A DNA stretch of 19,249 nt from Thermoplasmata archaeon (GCA_021797225.1 JAKAAE010000016.1:1-19249); one strand, 5' to 3'. Positions 6,790-15,599 are shown, numbered from the stretch's first letter. Notes: generated by a model not told the origin, from the sequence alone. Numbers and translations: made by a program.

Positions 6790-8166
6790 ATGGAGTACAC
6801 AGATAACATACTTAGATACCTATCCGGAAAATCAGAATTTGCCGATGTTCGTTATATGAGCACTGAAGGCAAATCCTATTCCTACAGGAACGGGCAGTTC
6901 GATGGACAGGAACAATCATTGAATTCAGGATATGCCGTAAGATGCGTTAATAATTCTATAGCAATGGCATTTTTCAATGATTCCGATATGTCATCAATTA
7001 ATAATAAACTTGAAAATCTTGTTCAGAATTCCATGAAGAAGGGAAAAAATAAAATTGACATTACAGGTGGTATAAAGACTTCATGGACAGAGCTGGGAAG
7101 CAAAAAGGTTGTGGACACACCGGATAAATATAAAATTGAATTCATAAAGAATATGGACAGTATTATGCAGGAGAATGGTGCCAATATAAGATTCACCAGC
7201 CTCGGCGATATGACTGTAAGTGAAACCTATGCTAACAGCTCTGGAACTAACATAACCGGTGATTTTTCCAGATTATATTTTGTTTACATGGCAGGAATCA
7301 ATGATTCTGGCTCCTTTGAGGAATCGTCAGAGGAATATGGTTCAACATCTGGTTATGAATACCTTGATTCTTTAAATTTTCAGGAATTGATAGGAAACGA
7401 TATAAAAAATCTGAAGGCATCACTGAAAGCTGGAAGATTGACTCCGGGGACATACGATCTCGTTGTAGGTCCTTCAATATCAGGAATAGTCGCCCATGAG
7501 TCCGGTGGTCATCCCATGGAATATGACAGGATAATAGGCAGGGAAGCTGCACTGGCAGGCGGATCTTTCATAGAAGCCGGGAGGAAACAGCGTATAGGTT
7601 CAGAAAATGTGAGCCTTATCGATGATCCCTCCATTAAAGGAAGTTTCGGTTACTATGCCTATGACGATGAGGGAGTAAAGTCCGGAAAACGATACCTGTA
7701 TAAAAAGGGATACACAGACAGCTATATTTTGAACAGGGAGAGCGCGGCAATTGCTGGGATGAAAGTAAATGGCGGTGGCAGATCATCTGACTGGGATATG
7801 GAACCTCTAGCCAGGATGAGTACCACATATATAGAGCCCGGTGAGCAATCTCCGGAAGAACTTATAGAGGGAGTAAAACACGGTATTTACATGAAAAACT
7901 TTACGGAATGGAACATCGATGATACCAGATTTTATGAAAAATATGTAGGAAAAGAAGCCTATTTAATTGATAATGGCAAAATTACTGATATTATCCGTAG
8001 ACCAGTTCTGGAAACAACTACAGTTAACTTTTACTCCTCTGTGGATGCTTCAGGAAATGATCTGGCATTTCATGCCGGTATATGTGGTAAAGGAGACCCG
8101 GAGCAGGGTGTACCGGTATGGATGGGTGGCCCACACCTGAGGCTGAGAAATATGCACATGAAGTGA
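6790..8166 (+). CDS. tldD: TldD-family metalloprotease (catalytic subunit)
   Basis: This is the active subunit of the TldD/TldE heterodimeric zinc peptidase, which threads unfolded peptides and cleaves them. In bacteria the complex matures ribosomal peptides such as microcin B17 and degrades the antitoxin CcdA. The zinc motif HExxxH is intact as HESGGH (residues 236-241) in the context SGIVAHESGGHPMEYDR. The third ligand Cys is in AGICGKG (Cys432), followed by the family's C-terminal PVWMGGP block. The length of 458 residues is normal. The gene starts 1 bp after the CBS-protein stop and ends 4 bp before tldE, so the subunits should be made together. No RiPP precursor or maturation gene is visible, so general peptide turnover is as likely as peptide maturation. 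Confidence 0.9.
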   Translation: MEYTDNILRYLSGKSEFADVRYMSTEGKSYSYRNGQFDGQEQSLNSGYAVRCVNNSIAMAFFNDSDMSSINNKLENLVQNSMKKGKNKIDITGGIKTSWTELGSKKVVDTPDKYKIEFIKNMDSIMQENGANIRFTSLGDMTVSETYANSSGTNITGDFSRLYFVYMAGINDSGSFEESSEEYGSTSGYEYLDSLNFQELIGNDIKNLKASLKAGRLTPGTYDLVVGPSISGIVAHESGGHPMEYDRIIGREAALAGGSFIEAGRKQRIGSENVSLIDDPSIKGSFGYYAYDDEGVKSGKRYLYKKGYTDSYILNRESAAIAGMKVNGGGRSSDWDMEPLARMSTTYIEPGEQSPEELIEGVKHGIYMKNFTEWNIDDTRFYEKYVGKEAYLIDNGKITDIIRRPVLETTTVNFYSSVDASGNDLAFHAGICGKGDPEQGVPVWMGGPHLRLRNMHMK

Positions 8167-8170
8167 TAAA

Positions 8171-9460
8171 ATGAAAATTGACAATCTTGCTAAAGGCCTG
8201 GATACAATTTTTGATGAATTTGCAATTAATATAGAGAAAGGTACTACTGATGAGGTCAGATTCTCAGGAAACAGAATTGATATCAATAATAAATGGTACT
8301 ATCCATCATACAGTATATTTGCAGCTAGGGGCAAAAAAACAGGTGAAATATCATTTGACCGGATTGAATCATGGGAAAAACAGCTAAAAATACTCTCAAA
8401 CATAATAGACAATGCCCCTGGCAGCCCAGATTTTAATGGAATAAACTCCACTAAATTAAATTACGGCCATACTGGGCAGGATACCGAACTCGATTTAAAT
8501 GATATCTCCAGTGAGATGATACGGGGCTCAGTAGACGGAGGAGCTGACAATACAGCAGGTCTTTTGTACCTTCATAATATAAAAAATAGGATAATTACAC
8601 CATGGAACGATCAGGAATACTTTGCAACGGGACTTGAACTCTTAGTTAGATCATTCAAAGGTGAAAATAGCGGGCAGGAGGCATTGCATTTAGGGATAGA
8701 TTCAATGAAATCAGCAGCCCCCTATGAAACTGGAAAAGAAGCTGCTAAAACTGCTTCTATTACTGATAAAAAAACATCAATCAATGAAGGGAAATACGAA
8801 GTAATATTTTCCCCATATACCATGGGTACAGTACTTTCTTACAACGTAGGTTTTCTTTCATATTACAGTATAAATGCAGGGCTCAGCCCGTTCATTGACA
8901 AGATAGGAAAGAGTATTGCCTCTGAAAATGTAACTATTTACGATGATCCTCTCAATACTAAGGGTATTGGTTCAAGACCTGTTGACCAGGAAGGTACCGC
9001 CACCAGAAAAGTTAATCTCATAGATCATGGAATACTCAAAAGTTACTTACATTCTTTCTCAACAGGAAAGTTATCTGGAAATTCCAGTACAGGCAACGCA
9101 GGAATAATGGAGCCGGTTCCATGGCAGATTCACATGTCCGGTGGAAATCATGATATTAATCAAATGATTCACGGGGTAAAAAGGGGTCTGTTCATAAATA
9201 ATTCATGGTATACAAGATTTCAGGATCAGAGCACCGGAACATTTTCCACGGTTCCACGCGATGGTGTATTTCTCATAGAAAATGGAGAAATAGTAGGTAC
9301 AGTTTCCGGAATCAGGATTAGTGATTCAATATTGAATATATTACAGAACATTTCGGAGGTCTCAAAGCAGGAAAAATATGTAAAGTGGTGGGATGAAATA
9401 CACCCGTCTATCATGCCCTATGCACTTATCGAAAATGTAAATATTACAAAAGGTTTTTAG
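8171..9460 (+). CDS. tldE: TldE/PmbA-family subunit of the TldD/TldE peptidase
   Basis: This is the non-catalytic partner of TldD. Across its 429 residues it shares the TldD/PmbA fold, with GKYEVIFSPYTMGTVLSYNVGF where TldD has its zinc helix (here without the HExxxH), IASENVTIYDDPL, and the C-terminal FLIENGEIVGTVSGIRISD. Loss of the zinc ligands is normal for TldE. Translation is coupled to tldD: GTGAT (8163-8167) overlaps the tldD stop and stands just before ATG 8171. The 3' end overlaps the convergent M1 aminopeptidase gene by 4 bp. The gene is the last of the four-gene operon. Confidence 0.88.
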   Translation: MKIDNLAKGLDTIFDEFAINIEKGTTDEVRFSGNRIDINNKWYYPSYSIFAARGKKTGEISFDRIESWEKQLKILSNIIDNAPGSPDFNGINSTKLNYGHTGQDTELDLNDISSEMIRGSVDGGADNTAGLLYLHNIKNRIITPWNDQEYFATGLELLVRSFKGENSGQEALHLGIDSMKSAAPYETGKEAAKTASITDKKTSINEGKYEVIFSPYTMGTVLSYNVGFLSYYSINAGLSPFIDKIGKSIASENVTIYDDPLNTKGIGSRPVDQEGTATRKVNLIDHGILKSYLHSFSTGKLSGNSSTGNAGIMEPVPWQIHMSGGNHDINQMIHGVKRGLFINNSWYTRFQDQSTGTFSTVPRDGVFLIENGEIVGTVSGIRISDSILNILQNISEVSKQEKYVKWWDEIHPSIMPYALIENVNITKGF

Positions 9461-11850
9461 TTTTCCCTCATTGTTTCAATAAAATTAAGATAAATATTAA
9501 GATACTCCATCCCTTTTTTTATCCCCCTGCTGATTTCCCGTATATTGATTTTATCCAGCTTTTCCTGAATTTCATCTTTATGTTTTATACCTATATAGGG
9601 CACAACAGATTCTATAACCCTTGAGGAATAACCGGAACCTGCAAACACAGCCTGCATGCCTTCAATGATTGTTTCCAGATTATTGTATATATATTCCCTT
9701 GCGCCAGGATTTATCGCTGCTAGCATGTAATATCTTAATGAATCCTGTACCTTTATTTTTCTCGTTTTTATAGCCTCCTCTATCAAAGAGAAATTATTTT
9801 CGCCGGTGAGCAATGCCATAGCCTGGATAACCTTCACTTTATCCTCATCCTGATTAAATTCCTCCAGTTTATCCAGCATAATCTTTGCATCATTATGTAT
9901 AATAGCAATGGAGGTCAGTACAGCAAGCCTCATATTCGGGTCTGTGTCCATTATTGACTTTTCAAATCTTGAAAGCTCCTCTGCGTATCCCTTATTTATT
10001 ATTGCATACCTGTTAGCCAGTATACCCCTTGTCAGTGATATATTGATATTTTCATTTTCTTTCCTGTCTCCGAGTACCTTTAATTTAGAGGATAAATATC
10101 CCGTATTTGCCTTTAAAATATCGGCGCTTTCTGAGTAAATGGTATACATAGAAAATAATTCATTTGATATTTCCCTGATTATAAGCGGGTCATTCAATTC
10201 CATGAACTTTTCTATCCTGTTTATATAATCCTTAAATCCTATCTTCCCTGAGAGAAGGAAAGCATGTAAATCATTGACTATTCCGAAAATGTCCTTATTG
10301 TCGAGTATGGCAATATTTTTTACAATGTTATCATAAATGGAATCAGAATACATGACACGGTAAAATCCCGTTTCACTGTCATTGAGCTTTATAAATCCAT
10401 TGATGTCATCTATTTCAATGGATTCTGTATCAAAGAGCTGGCTCCTTGTTCCCGATGTATATTTCATTGTGAGCGGGATTTTCCACTGGACATTCTGTTT
10501 TTTCCCATTGAGAAGGAATCTATACTGATTCAATTTTATCTTTCCATTATCCTCATTGACTTCTATAACGGGATAACCCACATTCTGTATAAAGGATTCC
10601 ATTACTCTCCTCACCGGCTGATCTGAAACCTTTGATATGAATTCCCAGAGGTCAGATCCAGATGCATTTTTATATTTAAAATTCTCCAGATAATCATGGA
10701 TACCTTTTCTGAAAACTTCGTCCCTGACAAAGGCGTTGATCATTCTAAGTATACTGCCGCCTTTCCCGTAACTTATCTCATCGAATATCTGTGAAATATC
10801 GTCAGGATGTTTTACCTCAACCTCAATGGGGTGTGAGTTTACCAGAGAATCACCTTCTAAAGCGCCGGCAGTTTCTCCTATAAGAAAATCGGAAAACATA
10901 TCGTAATCCGGCTCCAGCTCATTCATTGCCTTATATGACATAAATGTAGCAAAACTTTCATTGAGCCATAGATCATCCCACCAGTTCATTGTAACAAGGT
11001 CTCCGAACCACTGGTGTGCCAGCTCATGTGCTATTACTTCACCGACTGCCTTTTTCACCGAGGCACCTGTTGATGAGGATACATTTAAATAAATTTCTCT
11101 GAACGTCAGGGCTCCCCAGTTTTCCATGGCACCGGCTGCAAATTCAGGAACAGCTATTAGGTGTTCCTTTGGTAGTGGATAATCTATACCGAAATATTTC
11201 TCGTAAAATTCTATGGATTTCCTGGCTATTTCCAGCGGATAGTCAGATTCTGTCAAATGACCTTTCTGTGCTGCAAGAATGATTTTTTTATCTTTTCCCA
11301 TACTTATGGATTTCTGGTCAAACTTGCCCACACCCAGATATAGCAGGTATGTGGACATTACCGGCGTCTGCATAAATTTTACCACTTTCTTTCCATCTTC
11401 TGTCCCGGAAGATTCAATGGGCATATTTGATATCGCATCAAGGTCTTCATTTATTCTTACTGTAATATCAAATGTTGCCTTATATGATGGATTATCGATA
11501 CATGGGAAGAACCTTCTTGCACCGGTAGATTCAAACTGGGTTGTAAACATATCACCGTCCTTTGTTTTTGCAAGATAAAATCCCTGTAATTCCTGTGGAA
11601 TTTTTCCTGAAAAATCTATTTCAGCTACTGAATCCTTTGTTATGATGCCATCCACAACTATTTCCTGATTCTGCTTATATTCCTTGAAATTTTTAATACT
11701 GCTGTTTACCTTAATTTTTTTTATGCTGAGATTTAGAGAATTGAGTATTAACTTCTCTTCATTGCCTGTAAAGTGTATTATTTCATGGCAAGAATAGGCA
11801 TATCTTTCACTGTCTATGTCAATATCTAAATTATAACTATAAATCTGCAT
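9457..11850 (-). CDS. M1-family aminopeptidase, tricorn interacting factor F2/F3-like
   Basis: This 797-residue zinc aminopeptidase of family M1 removes N-terminal residues from short peptides released by the proteasome and tricorn protease. The substrate motif GAMENWG (residues 240-246) and the zinc site HELAH (275-279) with the third ligand Glu298 after 18 residues (LNESFATF) are intact. An N-terminal beta saddle domain (1-185) precedes the thermolysin-like domain, and the C-terminal half (about 480-797) is the helical M1 tail. Length and architecture fit the Thermoplasma tricorn interacting factors F2 and F3; I cannot decide between them from sequence. It is cytosolic, with no signal peptide. 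The start at 11850 has a TATA box at -21 to -30 and no leader. It is convergent with tldE. Confidence 0.9.
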   Translation of the reverse strand: MQIYSYNLDIDIDSERYAYSCHEIIHFTGNEEKLILNSLNLSIKKIKVNSSIKNFKEYKQNQEIVVDGIITKDSVAEIDFSGKIPQELQGFYLAKTKDGDMFTTQFESTGARRFFPCIDNPSYKATFDITVRINEDLDAISNMPIESSGTEDGKKVVKFMQTPVMSTYLLYLGVGKFDQKSISMGKDKKIILAAQKGHLTESDYPLEIARKSIEFYEKYFGIDYPLPKEHLIAVPEFAAGAMENWGALTFREIYLNVSSSTGASVKKAVGEVIAHELAHQWFGDLVTMNWWDDLWLNESFATFMSYKAMNELEPDYDMFSDFLIGETAGALEGDSLVNSHPIEVEVKHPDDISQIFDEISYGKGGSILRMINAFVRDEVFRKGIHDYLENFKYKNASGSDLWEFISKVSDQPVRRVMESFIQNVGYPVIEVNEDNGKIKLNQYRFLLNGKKQNVQWKIPLTMKYTSGTRSQLFDTESIEIDDINGFIKLNDSETGFYRVMYSDSIYDNIVKNIAILDNKDIFGIVNDLHAFLLSGKIGFKDYINRIEKFMELNDPLIIREISNELFSMYTIYSESADILKANTGYLSSKLKVLGDRKENENINISLTRGILANRYAIINKGYAEELSRFEKSIMDTDPNMRLAVLTSIAIIHNDAKIMLDKLEEFNQDEDKVKVIQAMALLTGENNFSLIEEAIKTRKIKVQDSLRYYMLAAINPGAREYIYNNLETIIEGMQAVFAGSGYSSRVIESVVPYIGIKHKDEIQEKLDKINIREISRGIKKGMEYLNIYLNFIETMREN

Positions 11851-11870
11851 GGTGCCATATCATATGGTTG

Positions 11871-11880
11871 CATATAATTT
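11871..11880 (-). promoter_or_regulatory. TATA box of the M1 aminopeptidase gene
   Basis: On the minus strand AAATTATATG lies 21-30 bp before the ATG at 11850, giving a leaderless transcript. The remaining gap up to the Sua5 promoter (11881-12050) holds a T8 run at 12016-12023 and no supported gene. Confidence 0.5.
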
Positions 11881-12053
11881 TTGCCAATGCATGAAAACTC
11901 GAAGGAAGCCGGTGTCCGTGTTTATGAATGATACCTATTTATTTTATACATGGGAATTTATTAAAATTTGTTTTGATATTCTCTGGACAGTAGAATAAAT
12001 CATAAAAGCATTGGATTTTTTTTAAGGTTTCTTCTAGATAAACATTGAATTCT

Positions 12054-12061
12054 TTAAATAA
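12054..12061 (+). promoter_or_regulatory. TATA box of the sua5-GNAT unit
   Basis: TTTAAATA is centred about 24 bp before ATG 12081. No Shine-Dalgarno motif precedes the start, fitting leaderless initiation. Confidence 0.5.
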
Positions 12062-12080
12062 CATTTTGTGATTTACACAC

Positions 12081-13124
12081 ATGTCGGAAATAATTAACAT
12101 GGATAATAATTACAGGGAGTCAATATTAAAATGTGCAGCGACCATTAGGGATGGTGGTACAGTTGTATTCCCAACTGAAACTGTTTACGGCCTCGGCGCC
12201 GATGCTTTCAATGCAGATGCGTGCAAAAAAATATTTATTGCAAAGAATCGCCCTGCAGATAATCCGCTCATTGTCCATATATCAAATATGGAGATGCTTG
12301 AGAGGGTAGCTTATATAGATAAAGATTTAAAGGAGAAAATGGAACATGTATGGCCTTCTCCTTTAACCCTGCTTTTGAAGAGAAAAAATGCTCTTCCGGA
12401 TATAGTGACAGCAGGGCTTGATACTGTTTGCATAAGATACCCGGACAACCGGATAGCACTGGATCTGATAGATGCATGCGGCCCAATAGCAGCACCCAGT
12501 GCAAATATTTCAACCAGGCCCAGTATAGTGGACTCAGAAACAGCCATAAAGGAGCTGGATGGAAAAGTAGATATTATAATCGACGCCGGTAGGGTAAAGT
12601 ACGGTGTGGAATCCACAATTATTGACTGTACGGTGAATCCTTACCGGCTGCTAAGGGCCGGAGCATTCACTGTTGAGGATATCAGGTCGATGATAGGTAA
12701 TGTATATGTGGATCCTTTAGCCAAAGGATACAGTCAGTCCAGCGTAGCACTGACCCCTGGATTAAAATACAGGCATTATGCACCGTCCAAAAAATTATTC
12801 CTCATAGAGGACGAAGAAGAGTTCATAAAATTTATATCTTCAGAGGAATCCAAGGAATTCCTTATTCTATGTTCAGCCAAAAACGCCGTATATGCATCTG
12901 AAAAACCCATTATACTTGGCGATAACATTTATGAGGTGGCATATAACCTATTCTATGACTTCAGATTGCTGGACGATTCTGAAAAAGAGTATGGTGTAAT
13001 ACAATCATTTCCCGAAAATGGAATAGGGCTGGCTGTTATGAACAGGATACGCAAAGCAAGTTTCCTCATTGTAAAGGATAAAGAAAATATAGATAAAATA
13101 AATAGGGTGCTGAATGAAACTTGA
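12081..13124 (+). CDS. sua5: Threonylcarbamoyl-AMP synthase, Sua5 type
   Basis: This enzyme makes threonylcarbamoyl-AMP from threonine, bicarbonate and ATP, the first step of the universal t6A37 modification of ANN-decoding tRNAs. The YrdC catalytic domain (about residues 12-200) shows FPTETVYGLGADA (30-42), AKNRPADNPLIVHI (54-67), APSANIS and GVESTIIDCT, followed by LLRAGAFT. The TPGLKYRHYAP linker then leads to the C-terminal Sua5 domain (about 230-347), so this is the long Sua5 form rather than the short TsaC. Length is normal for Sua5. It is first in a two-gene unit and overlaps the following acetyltransferase gene by 11 bp, suggesting translational coupling. Confidence 0.92.
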   Translation: MSEIINMDNNYRESILKCAATIRDGGTVVFPTETVYGLGADAFNADACKKIFIAKNRPADNPLIVHISNMEMLERVAYIDKDLKEKMEHVWPSPLTLLLKRKNALPDIVTAGLDTVCIRYPDNRIALDLIDACGPIAAPSANISTRPSIVDSETAIKELDGKVDIIIDAGRVKYGVESTIIDCTVNPYRLLRAGAFTVEDIRSMIGNVYVDPLAKGYSQSSVALTPGLKYRHYAPSKKLFLIEDEEEFIKFISSEESKEFLILCSAKNAVYASEKPIILGDNIYEVAYNLFYDFRLLDDSEKEYGVIQSFPENGIGLAVMNRIRKASFLIVKDKENIDKINRVLNET

Positions 13125-14031
13125 TAATTATCGGTTAAACTGGGAAGTTATACTTAAGAAAGAAATAGACTTTCTTTCGAAGAAATATCCAGATATAGAT
13201 ATAAGAGGAAGCTATGCAAGTATAATTAATCTTCTCAATGATAATAAAATAAGATCAAGGATCATACTTAACAAAAATGAATTTATTGGCTATGCATATG
13301 TAATGGACTCTGCTGATAAAAGTGACAGGCTTTATGCTGATATCGGTTTTATATCTTCAAAAAAGATCAATGATGAAAGGTTGAAGGAACTTTTTGACTG
13401 GCTGATTACCATATCAAATGAATCAAAGAAAAAACTCATGCTGAATCAGATCTTCAACGGAAATGAATTGAGTACTAAGTACCTTGAAAAACATGGATTC
13501 AGAACTATTGTTAGGAAAAGAATGGTAATGGATCTGAATACCTATTCATACCATAAAAATGTTGAAGATTATGATATCAGTGGAATAGAAGGACTCAATA
13601 TGGACCTTTACTCTGATGCAGAATATGAGGCATTTAAATATACATCAGATAAATATCTGTTCAGTGATAAAAGGGAGGACAGGATTAATACCGTGAAGAA
13701 TCTTTTTAACGGAGAATATGGAGAAATTATCCCTGAAGTATCGTTTATTATGAAAAATAAGGGCAGAATTAGTGGCGGTGTTATCTCTTCACGACTTGGT
13801 TTTGATAGGGCATTCATAGTTTCCATATTTGTAAAGCGGGCGTACAGGAAAAAGGGTATAGGCAAATACCTCTTATTTACTGCACTCAATAGACTAAAGG
13901 CCCTTTCATTCCATTATGTATTTCTCTGGGTGAATGCTGAAAATTTTGCAAGAGATTTTTATTCACATTACGGATTTATATATGACGATTATCCAGATGA
14001 GGTGATATATTACCTCCCATATAAGAAATAA
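13114..14031 (+). CDS. Tandem GNAT-family N-acetyltransferase
   Basis: This 305-residue protein carries a clear C-terminal GNAT domain (about residues 150-305), with the acetyl-CoA-binding signature in FVKRAYRKKGIGKYLLF (239-255) and the closing NAENFARDFYSHYGFIYDDY (274-293). The N-terminal half also reads like a GNAT domain that has lost the acetyl-CoA loop: FIGYAYVMDSADKSDRLYAD (57-76) and KYLEKHGFR (122-130). The protein is therefore probably a two-domain transferase with one active site. The substrate (protein N-terminus, lysine, tRNA or small molecule) cannot be read from sequence. The gene starts inside the 3' end of sua5, with GGTG (13106-13109) just before its ATG, so it is co-translated with Sua5. 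A link to translation is suggested by this coupling only. Confidence 0.8.
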   Translation: MKLDNYRLNWEVILKKEIDFLSKKYPDIDIRGSYASIINLLNDNKIRSRIILNKNEFIGYAYVMDSADKSDRLYADIGFISSKKINDERLKELFDWLITISNESKKKLMLNQIFNGNELSTKYLEKHGFRTIVRKRMVMDLNTYSYHKNVEDYDISGIEGLNMDLYSDAEYEAFKYTSDKYLFSDKREDRINTVKNLFNGEYGEIIPEVSFIMKNKGRISGGVISSRLGFDRAFIVSIFVKRAYRKKGIGKYLLFTALNRLKALSFHYVFLWVNAENFARDFYSHYGFIYDDYPDEVIYYLPYKK

Positions 14032-14079
14032 AATTTAATGAAAAATACAAATTAAGATGTATACCCTTAAATAAACAAA

Positions 14080-14087
14080 AATTTAAG
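14080..14087 (+). promoter_or_regulatory. TATA-like box of the SEC59-like gene
   Basis: The AAATTTAA-type stretch is centred about 28 bp before ATG 14111. A second TTAAATAA at 14066-14073 would instead fit the in-frame GTG at 14093, so the start is not settled. Confidence 0.35.
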
Positions 14088-14110
14088 TCCATGTGATAAA
14101 TCAGTTTATT

Positions 14111-15055
14111 ATGGAATTGTTCAATTATGCCTATTTTGGCATTTTCATAGTTGCCCTTGTTTATTTACTTACGAAAAACAGAGAATCTTTCCTTATAAAA
14201 ATACTTGTTTCTATCCCCGTGATGGCAGGTATGGTGTATTTTTCAGGATCATTTTATATACTTCCAATATACATTTTTTCACTCATGATAAGTACTTATC
14301 TTTATACAGTGTTCTTCTATTTTCCTTTTACCGTGGATTTTATCCTCATATTAATGGCAATATTTGGAAATTTTATACCGGTAAGATATGTTTTTGCCGC
14401 CATTTCCATATCTATTTTACTGTCCATGTTCCTTGACAAGAATATGAAAAAATACGATTTAATGAACAATGAAAAAAAGGGAAAGGATATTAAAAGAGAA
14501 ACTTACAGGGATTATTTTCAGATTTCAACTGGTATTGCTACAATTATAATATTTTTTCTGGATGGAATAAAGGGAAGATTGTTAATACTGCTTGCGGTAA
14601 TGTTAATATATCTGGCCGGAAATATTCTCTATCTCAATAATAAAAACAGAATAGCGGATCTGGTTTACCGTATGGAAAGGGAAGATACAAAACTTGGTCT
14701 TGGTTCCATGTATCTTGCAGCAGGGTTTCTTCTTGTACTTTCCTTCACTAAGTCCCTTCCTCTGATATATATCTCAGCATTCATGATAATGATAGGTGAT
14801 TCGCTTGCCACTATACTGGGTATGAAGATCAGGAGTAAGAAGCTCTTCTACAATCGTAAAAAATCAATTGCTGGATTCCTTTCAATGCTGGTTCCATCCT
14901 TTATATTCGGAATATTCTTTTTTATATACTTTTATTCTGCGATTTATGCATTAGGAGGCACATTTGCTGAATCCATATCAAATAGAGTTGCAGATGACAA
15001 TATAACAATTCCAGTTTCAATTGTTATACTGCATTTTCTTATATCCATGATTTGA
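14111..15055 (+). CDS. SEC59/phytol-kinase-like polytopic membrane protein
   Basis: This 314-residue protein has about eight to nine hydrophobic helices. Its C-terminal half carries the features of the CTP-dependent polyprenol kinase family (dolichol kinase SEC59, phytol kinase VTE5; COG0170): REDTKLGLGSMYLAAG, MIMIGDSLATILGMKI, a basic KKSIAGF loop, and an AESIS...DDNITIPV ending. The family phosphorylates long-chain isoprenoid alcohols. In an archaeon a role in recycling geranylgeraniol or dolichol for lipids or N-glycosylation is plausible, and would fit the sequon-rich thermopsin, but is not shown here. The start is uncertain: ATG 14111 is preferred, GTG 14093 would add six residues. A tRNA gene with its own promoter follows. 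Confidence 0.7.
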   Translation: MELFNYAYFGIFIVALVYLLTKNRESFLIKILVSIPVMAGMVYFSGSFYILPIYIFSLMISTYLYTVFFYFPFTVDFILILMAIFGNFIPVRYVFAAISISILLSMFLDKNMKKYDLMNNEKKGKDIKRETYRDYFQISTGIATIIIFFLDGIKGRLLILLAVMLIYLAGNILYLNNKNRIADLVYRMEREDTKLGLGSMYLAAGFLLVLSFTKSLPLIYISAFMIMIGDSLATILGMKIRSKKLFYNRKKSIAGFLSMLVPSFIFGIFFFIYFYSAIYALGGTFAESISNRVADDNITIPVSIVILHFLISMI

Positions 15056-15083
15056 AATACCATTCTACAAAGGCTTGATGTTA

Positions 15084-15094
15084 AAATATATATA
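15084..15094 (+). promoter_or_regulatory. Box A (TATA) of the tRNA-Gly gene
   Basis: AAATATATATA is centred about 28 bp before the tRNA 5' end at 15118, the normal position of an archaeal box A for a stable RNA. Confidence 0.55.
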
Positions 15095-15117
15095 CCCTGT
15101 TGTATTTTAGACTTAAA

Positions 15118-15190
15118 GCGAGTGTGGTGTAGCCTGGCAACACGCGAGCTTGCCAAGCTCGTGCCCCGGGTCCAAATCCCGGCACTCGCA
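15118..15190 (+). tRNA. tRNA-Gly (anticodon GCC)
   Basis: All four arms pair. The acceptor is GCGAGTG/CACTCGC (15118-15124 with 15183-15189), the D stem GTGT/ACAC (15127-15130 with 15140-15143), and the anticodon stem CGAGC/GCTCG (15145-15149 with 15157-15161) around the loop TTGCCAA. The anticodon GCC sits at 15152-15154. The T stem is CCGGG/CCCGG (15166-15170 with 15178-15182) around TCCAAAT. The discriminator is A (15190). The following bases are TTTT, so CCA is not encoded and must be added. No intron is present. It reads GGC and GGT glycine codons. Confidence 0.95.
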
Positions 15191-15210
15191 TTTTCGATAA
15201 TAATAGTATT

Positions 15211-15220
15211 CTTTATATAT
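15211..15220 (+). promoter_or_regulatory. TATA box of the Rieske gene
   Basis: CTTTATATAT is centred about 32 bp before ATG 15248, which predicts a leader of about 5 nt. It begins only 20 bp after the tRNA 3' end. Confidence 0.5.
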
Positions 15221-15247
15221 TGGAATTCATATTCTCCTAAGATAGAT

Positions 15248-15583
15248 ATGGAATGGCAAAAAATTTGTGCTGCAAATGAATTTGAAGGTGAAAACAGGAA
15301 GATGTTTGAAGTTAACGGTCATAAAATTCTTGTTTCCAGAATAGATGGAAAACTCTATTCTATTGATGGATTATGCTCCCACATGGGAGGAGATCTGAGC
15401 AGAGGACGCACTGAAAATAATAAAGTCACCTGTCCGAAACATCACGCAGTATTTAACTTAGAAACCGGCCATGTTGAAAAAAATGTGAACGGTTTTTTCA
15501 AAGCAATGACCAGAAAAGATGCTAAGGATCTCAATGCATACGAAATAAGGGAAAACAATGGAAATATTGAAATAAATATATAA
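15248..15583 (+). CDS. Small Rieske-type [2Fe-2S] protein
   Basis: This 111-residue soluble Rieske ferredoxin carries electrons in the cytosol. The cluster motif is complete: C-x-H in LCSHMGGD and C-x-x-H in CPKHHAVF, spaced as in the family, followed by the NLETG loop. No membrane anchor or catalytic domain is present, so it is a stand-alone ferredoxin such as those serving oxygenases, reductases or hydroxylases. The start is ATG 15248, the first ATG downstream of both the tRNA and a TATA box. The longer open frame to 15122 runs through the tRNA and is not a real start. It lies directly before the molybdenum hydroxylase operon, but a T-rich stretch and a new TATA box separate them, so a link as electron partner is inference only. 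Confidence 0.85.
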   Translation: MEWQKICAANEFEGENRKMFEVNGHKILVSRIDGKLYSIDGLCSHMGGDLSRGRTENNKVTCPKHHAVFNLETGHVEKNVNGFFKAMTRKDAKDLNAYEIRENNGNIEINI

Positions 15584-15599
15584 TAAGGAAATAAAAGCA

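Noticed and set aside
11890..11935. Short frame reading MHENSKEAGVRVYE
   Set aside because: Only 14 codons with no recognisable product; not distinguishable from chance.
15122..15247. N-terminal extension of the Rieske frame through the tRNA
   Set aside because: The stretch covers a fully folded tRNA-Gly gene and the TATA box of the Rieske gene. The first ATG after them is at 15248.
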